Positions 57,180-64,000 of a stretch of DNA of 64,000 nt are shown piece after piece (position 1 is the first letter of the stretch; every line of letters begins with the position of its first letter). A program made the translations under genes and the position numbers. The DNA is from Trametes villosa (taxonomy: Eukaryota > Basidiomycota > Agaricomycetes > Polyporales > Polyporaceae): assembly GCA_002964805.2 (NCBI GenBank), contig PUDQ02000057.1:186001-250000 (forward strand), given 5' to 3'. A model generated the notes under the pieces. The model made no database searches. It saw nothing but the letters and a program-made list of their open reading frames with translations, and had not been told where the DNA came from.

Positions 57180-58596
57180 CTACATCTCGCGTGAAAACGA
57201 CACTCTACCTCCGCACTCGTCGACACGAACCATGGGCTTCATACTCTTCAGCGCCGCGGGGACGTCCGCAGGGTATCCACACCCCTATGCGCACTCGTCT
57301 GTTAGAAGAATACCGTACACAGTAGAGCCTTCCTGGCCTACCTGAAACAAAGAGTATAGTTCCGTGTCGCAGGCAATAGCAATCTTGGCTTCGGAGTTCT
57401 TCCCGAGAGGTCAGCACGACGCCAAAGGAAAGTCGAAGTTGGCGCACACTTACCGCCAGGATGTAATCAAGTAGGAAGTCGACGGGGTCGGTTGCCTGCC
57501 ATGACGAAAGAGTCAGCATATCACCAGTACATGTACATAGGCAGGCCGTACCGGTACAGGTGCAGGCATCTCCTCGAAATCCTCCTCAAGCCACAAGCCC
57601 CCGTCGGCCGTGCCGCCGTCTGTGAAGTCGTCGCGATCGGGCGGAGGAAGCGGATGAGGTCCCGCGGCGGCCGCCATGTACTTCGGCCCAATGAGGAGCC
57701 GTTTCTTCACCTTGAAATAGTTGAAGAAGATGCACTGGTCGCACTTCCCACGGCCCTCCACAACATCAGCATCGGCCAGCGGCCGCGCCGTTAGCGCAGA
57801 AGAGGCGCCCTCGAGATCACGACCAGTGGGCCCGTAGTTGTACTCCATCCGTGTGTACTCCTCGGTGCTGATAGAGATCGAAAGGTCGAAGCTGCCGACC
57901 TCCATGAACTGCGCCTGGACGGCGCCCTCCCGGTTCCGACAGTTGCCGTGGAACGCGCCCGTCGCCCACTTGCGCGTCTTCACCGTGCCGTGGACGAAGT
58001 AGAGCTCCTCGGGACGGAGCATCAGCCCGTTGTCAGCGTTCGCAAACTCGAGCCAGTGCTCGAAGTTGTCGCGCATATAGCGCACGATGCGGTCCTTGGC
58101 CGGTAGCACGAGCGCTACGGCAGGGCGCTCGAGCAGGAGGAAGGCGCCTGTGTTTTCGCAGCAGTTGAACTTCAGGCTTCCCCCGGCGGAGATCGTTCCG
58201 TCGAGGCTACGACGCGCTTAAGCGAACCAGCCTAGCGCACACCGTCGGCAACAGGACTCACGTTCCGGCCTGCAACGCTGCCGCGACGTCGCGGTTGCAG
58301 ACGGTCTGGCTGACGACAAGAGGGGACTTGATCTTCTCCCACGGGCCTTGCGGCGCATGGCTCGGGAGGCTGAGGGGCTCATACGTCGCGGGCACGCCGT
58401 GCTTCTGGTAGGGGTCGTCCGCAGGCTTCATTGCGTTGAACAAGAGCCAGAACTTGCCGGAGTCGATGCGGCCTACAGTCCCAATCTCGACCTCGTACTT
58501 CTTGTCCTCGGGCTCCGCGTCCCAGAGCGGGTAGCCATGGCCGAGCGGAAGGAGCTGTTCGGTATAGACTTGGTGTATCGGGAGGGCGGGGGCCAT
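57180..58596 (-). CDS. Agaricomycete-type conserved protein L (GHGYPLW family)
   Basis: Five minus-strand exons: 58596-58262, 58206-57552, 57495-57454, 57398-57342 and 57284-57180, giving 397 residues. Introns are 55-57 bases. Recognised landmarks, in the order I associate with a common uncharacterised Agaricomycete family, are: GHGYPLWDAEPED, EVEIGTVGRID, SLKFNCCENTGAFLLL, MRDNFEHWLEFAN, LYFVHGTVKTRKWA, TDPVDFLLDYIL, SEAKIAIACDTELYSLF and YPADVPAALKSMKPMVRVD. The last exons are tiny and need exact splicing: all junctions are phase-consistent. No signal peptide or membrane segment. The function of the family is not known to me. An alternative donor six bases upstream for exon 2 would drop two residues. 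Confidence 0.87.
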
Positions 58597-58754
58597 CGTC
58601 GCGGTGCAGCATGGGGGAGACTAGGTCGGAGGGAGCAAGGGAACAGGGAGGACATTGCTGCGAGAAGTCGAGGAGGTCTTCCAGAGCCCTGGGTGGAGCG
58701 CTGACAGGTACAGGATGGTATGACAGCGAACATCAGAGGGCTCGATTCGGGAGC

Positions 58755-58763
58755 TATATAAAA
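58755..58763 (-). promoter_or_regulatory. TATA element upstream of gene L
   Basis: A TATATA core about 160 bases before the ATG of gene L. It is nearly symmetric and, read as TATATAAAAA, fits the plus strand even better, so it could drive an unrecognised plus-strand transcript. Confidence 0.4.
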
Positions 58764-60093
58764 AGCGAGCACTGCCCGCGTACAAGTTCGGCACGGTGGA
58801 GGTGCACTCCTGTGCAAGAAGGGTTGAGCTACATTCACGAGTACTATACAAAGAAGAACGTTCAGCACGGCATCCGGAGTACTGCAATGCCTCGACGCTT
58901 AGGGAGGCTTACTAGAAGGTACGGAGTAGTATGAGCGCTTCGGCCCGATACCCTTGTGACATGCACAGCCGAATAGAGAATCCCCGAAGCATGAGCATAT
59001 ATTCTGTGTGTACGGGTGCGGATAGTTTGGATTGAGTGTTGAAAGTAGGTGGGAGGGAACTATCTTGCAACATTGATGCGCAACGCGGGGCGGGTTGTTT
59101 CTTAAGGGAGAAACCCAGCGACTGGCCGTGTCGTTTAGGCTTGCGGCACCGCTACATGGATGACAGCCCCGACTGCATCTATGCTGTAGCAACCATCAGG
59201 TCACCGTGTACCTTCAGCATTTGGACACCACAGACAACTCGGAGAACCTGGACATACCTAGCTCGCTTGATGGTGTTCTCGGCACGCATCCTGTCAACCT
59301 GGACGTGTGTGCCCATACGAGTATCAAACGCCCTTCGGAGAGCAAAAGACTGTTTAAACGCAGTCCGAGATCGCGCCCTCGCACAGAGGAAGATAGCAGA
59401 GTAGATACAAAACGTACGCAGAGTACGCGACTCGTCGGTTCACGGTCTCGAAATCGATGTGCCACGCGAGAATCGGCAAACGCCGAGCTGAGACAGCATC
59501 GAGCGCCTACGTACGACAAGTTGAATTCTGTTCGTCGTCGTGACACTCGTACTCTAGTGTTGGGGCAGTGGGCTAGAGCGCGAGTCCCAGGAACCCATTC
59601 ATAAAACCACTACTTCTCGCCATTATTAATCCTGCGGCGCTCGTATGAAACCAGTTACCTCAAGATTGTCTTATCCGAGGGTCTACCGTCTCGCAGCTAG
59701 GTATGCTGTCCCACATGCGCACCATGGAAGCTCAAACGCGACCAGACTCCAAGCTGATGCAACTCATTTATAGCGCAGATCCACAACGAGATGGGGAAGC
59801 CCGATTGACTCCAAAAAGCCTACGACTCTGGGGTACATTTGTCCCCGAGAAAGGATCCTGGGGGATACACGGCTTGTACCATGATCACTTTCCGGACAGG
59901 CCGTGACATCGCCCTGCTAATCGACTTGATCGCAAAATCGTGGGACACACTTCATCTTTTAAAGGTCGCTCATAACTTCGAAACCCGATTACAGTAGCTC
60001 CAAGCGATCCCCACGCATGCTCGTACCAGTAACTGCTTCCCAAGGAACAAGCTTTCTGTCTCCCCGCCCGATACTCTTTCTGACTCACTCAGC
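58764..60093. other. Spacer without a supported gene
   Basis: ORFs at 59036-59404 and 59206-59604 have no splice support or motifs. Nothing else recognised. Confidence 0.4.
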
Positions 60094-61558
60094 ATGATTC
60101 TGGTCTCAGGATACCCTCCCTATGGTTTGTCTTTCAGGTCTGGGGCCGGGACGGTGTATCACAACTTCTCCGCCGTGCCGCTGAACCGCTTCACCCAGGT
60201 CATCAGCAGCGACCGTGCATGGCAGCCTCGCCCGCACCTCTCTCTGCTTCTCTGGGAGCGCGTTCTGGACGAGTTCTGGGTTCCTCTGGGCGACGACTTC
60301 TGGCATTCCTCGACACTGCGCTCGTGCGCAGCCGTTTGCCGCGGATGGCGACCGCATGCGCGCCTCAACCTCTGGCGTACGACCTTGATTCAGACGGAAT
60401 CCCAGGTCCGCAGGCTGCTCGACCTCATAGCAGATGACCCGTACCTAGGGGAGCTCATTCGAGAGCTTCAGATCTACCCTAAACGTCCCGGTGTGGAGTT
60501 CGGCTGCGTGTCGTTCCACCTGCCCGAGCTCACCCGGGCGCTCCCCAATCTCCGCCTCCTGTGTTTGAAACGCGTGAACTGGGAAGGCTATCCAAGCGTG
60601 TACGGCGGGATCCTCGCAAGGTTCAGGACCCTCAATATCCTGCACTTGTGGTTCGCGAGGTTCCGCACTGTCGCCGACTTCTTACGTCTCGTCTGGTCGC
60701 TTCCGCACCTTCGCCATCTTATCGTTCACCGCAAGATTTTTTTCGATAAGCCTCCCTCGGAAGAAGACTTGCTCAGACTTTCCACGCTACGCAAGCGATG
60801 GGCATGCGCACAACTATCGAGGCTTGACGTTGGGGTGAGTATATCTCGAAGTCTTACCATGTTTCGGCTCTGACCATGCTCTAGGACATCATCTGCGAGG
60901 AAGGAAGCGCCAGCCTCGCGCTGTTCCCGCCGCCGGGCGTCTTTGGCGTGTCTCTCACGTCGCTTACTCTGCAAGCACAGGGTCCCCGGCTACGTTTCAT
61001 CTTGGGTACGTTTTGGCTGCGCCGCCTGTCATTACAGTACTATACTCACATGCGCTCTCATCCAGATAACATTTCCCGTTACACCCGTGGATTGAAGTTT
61101 CTACAGGCAATCGGGCTAACAGTAGATTTCGCTGCCATTACCCCCCGCGCGCACGACAACGATTCATCGCAAGATTGCGCTCTACTGCCTCAGCTGGCCT
61201 CGCGACTTCCCTCCGCTGACATCCTGCTTTCCATCACCATCTCCGTCACCGGGAAGCCCTCCGGCAGCCGCTCACGCTTCCTCGACGTCTTGGTTGGTGA
61301 TGAAGACGAACATGGCGTACTCCGAGGACGCCTGCCGTCATTACGGTCGCTGTACTTCCAGCTGCAGGACGGCGGCTCCGGCTACCTCAATTGGTGGACG
61401 AGCGGAATCGCGAGTCGCCTCCCCAGTGTGGGCGACCTTGTCCAGGTCGAGATCGAACACGGCAAGTGCCAGTGCTTATTAGTTTCCCGATGTCGCTAAC
61501 ATCCTCGCCACGTTCACGCAGTCAAGAAGTGTGGCTGGTCAGAACCTCCACGATTTAG
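60094..61558 (+). CDS. F-box domain protein (second family)
   Basis: Four exons, 60094-60834, 60885-61005, 61066-61465 and 61522-61558, with introns of 50-60 bases, give 432 residues. The F-box lies near residues 48-95: LLLWERVLDEFW, then STLRSCAAVCRGWRPHARLNLWRTTLI. Leucine-rich segments follow (LGELIRELQIYPKRPG, LPELTRALPNLRLLCL, FRTLNILHLWFARFRTVADFL, LPHLRHLI), as in F-box/LRR-like proteins that choose targets for SCF ubiquitin ligases. It belongs to a different subfamily from genes D, E and F: there is little similarity outside the F-box. The last exon codes only 12 residues (QEVWLVRTSTI) and is the least certain part; ending at the third exon without splicing would change about eleven residues. 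Confidence 0.85.
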
Positions 61559-62000
61559 CCCTGGGTTCGCACGGCTCGCTATGCATGTACCCGCACTGGC
61601 AGCTCTCAGCTCCTAGGAACGAAGTTGCGCTCGATAGGACAGTAATCAACTCCAGACACGTTCCCCGCCGCTGCCCGACGCCTTCTGCCGCTCACGCTTG
61701 CCGATGCGCCTATACTTAACAACACTCTCGTTCAATCGATGAACAGCGCTGCCAAACACATGGACTGATCCTCATCTATCTGCGGTCCCGGTCTATTGAC
61801 AAGTCGACGAACGTTGGTATTAAGAACAGTCCCGGTGATAACTCACAGAGCGCTGTTCTTAGGCTTACTGATGGACGCTCTCTAAGACACCTCGTAGCTG
61901 GCCTCTCCGCCTTTCGGTAACTGACTCAGCAAGGCTGCTAGTAAGTAACACTTCCATAGATCGCTGACGAAGCTGTACGACCCACCAGAGTAGCGCATGC
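61559..62000. other. Spacer upstream of the oxidoreductase
   Basis: No gene; the last bases lead into a TATATATC element. Confidence 0.5.
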
Positions 62001-62008
62001 TATATATC
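62001..62008 (+). promoter_or_regulatory. TATA box of the Old Yellow Enzyme-like gene
   Basis: TATATATC, 92 bases before the chosen ATG. It overlaps an in-frame upstream ATG at 61997, which argues that the upstream ATG is not the real start. Confidence 0.65.
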
Positions 62009-62092
62009 GGAGGGGAGCAAGGCCACTACGTCGCAGCGAACGGACAGACACCCTTCGCTCGCCTCCCCTGCTTCTTCATAGACTACATAACA

Positions 62093-63604
<1,512 letters not shown>

Positions 63605-64000
63605 TGTGGGGCGCGTACAGACTCGCACTTCCGCTTCAGGTCAAACTAGATACACTGAAGTATGAAACTACATGTGATGCTTTGAGCCACGCCAGAACAG
63701 TGACTGTCTCATGCGTGTATGCAAAAGCCCCTTCGCCTCTATGTTACTGACTCAGGCTTCAGCGTGCATGCCGCCCGCATGAAGTGCGTCGCGATTGCAC
63801 GCACAACAATCTCTTACGCCGGGCTGCGACTACAGCAACCAAGACCGCTCGTCCCCTCGATGCGGCATGGGCGGGACCGCGGTCGACCGGCCGGAGGCTG
63901 AGCGCGTGCGGAACGAGAGGCTATGATTGCTCCGTGCTCGACTAGCATCTCCGCAGTGCCGCGCTCGGAAGCACGTCGCACTGCTTCTCGCAGCACGGGG
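63605..64000. other. 3' flank of the oxidoreductase gene
   Basis: No gene supported; short ORFs at 63719-63901 (plus) and 63814-63996 (minus) have no motif. The next gene may begin beyond the window. Confidence 0.4.

Overview
This window reads as the nuclear genome of a filamentous basidiomycete, most likely an Agaricomycete. Coding sequence is GC-rich and broken by many GT-AG introns of about 45-90 nt, tRNA and promoter signals are eukaryotic, and the genes belong to families that expand in Agaricomycetes (F-box proteins, secreted S33/TAP-like hydrolases, C2H2 proteins, small secreted proteins). No bacterial operons, CRISPR arrays or organellar genes are visible. Gene models were assembled by hand from open frames, splice sites and comparison between paralogues inside the window.

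Layout. 1-4972: the 3' part of a Tad1-like LINE (end of ORF1, all of ORF2, 3' UTR), inserted in a broken C2H2 zinc-finger gene (4973-5360). 7131-8563: first member (A) of an unnamed three-member family marked by an RKGKK motif. 9463-11305: F-box-like gene D. 13410-13836: a hAT-type MITE with an 8-bp target duplication. 14466-26509: three secreted alpha/beta hydrolases, two of them in a tandem duplication together with a 671-residue unknown gene whose second copy has collapsed. 26566-29700: apparently gene-free. 29701-32425: RKGKK gene B and zinc-finger gene M. 32751-40829: a tandem duplication of an F-box gene (minus) diverging from a small secreted Thr-rich protein (plus); the second unit is decaying and its secreted protein carries an expanded 11-residue repeat. 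41562-44461: a small conserved fungal protein and a coiled-coil protein. 45012-45682: a Tc1/mariner-type MITE. 47091-50312: two tandem beta-carbonic anhydrases, followed by an intron-containing tRNA-Asn. 50902-54973: zinc-finger gene N diverging from RKGKK gene C. 55962-63604: WD40 protein, an Agaricomycete-type unknown protein, an F-box protein, and an Old Yellow Enzyme-like gene with lesions.

How it fits together. The window is shaped by local and dispersed duplication followed by decay. The most striking pattern is that each of the three RKGKK-family genes has a related C2H2 zinc-finger gene beside it; in two of the three places the pair is divergent, and in two there is an F-box gene close by. 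This suggests an ancestral cassette copied several times. The functions of the RKGKK family and of the 671-residue protein are unknown to me.
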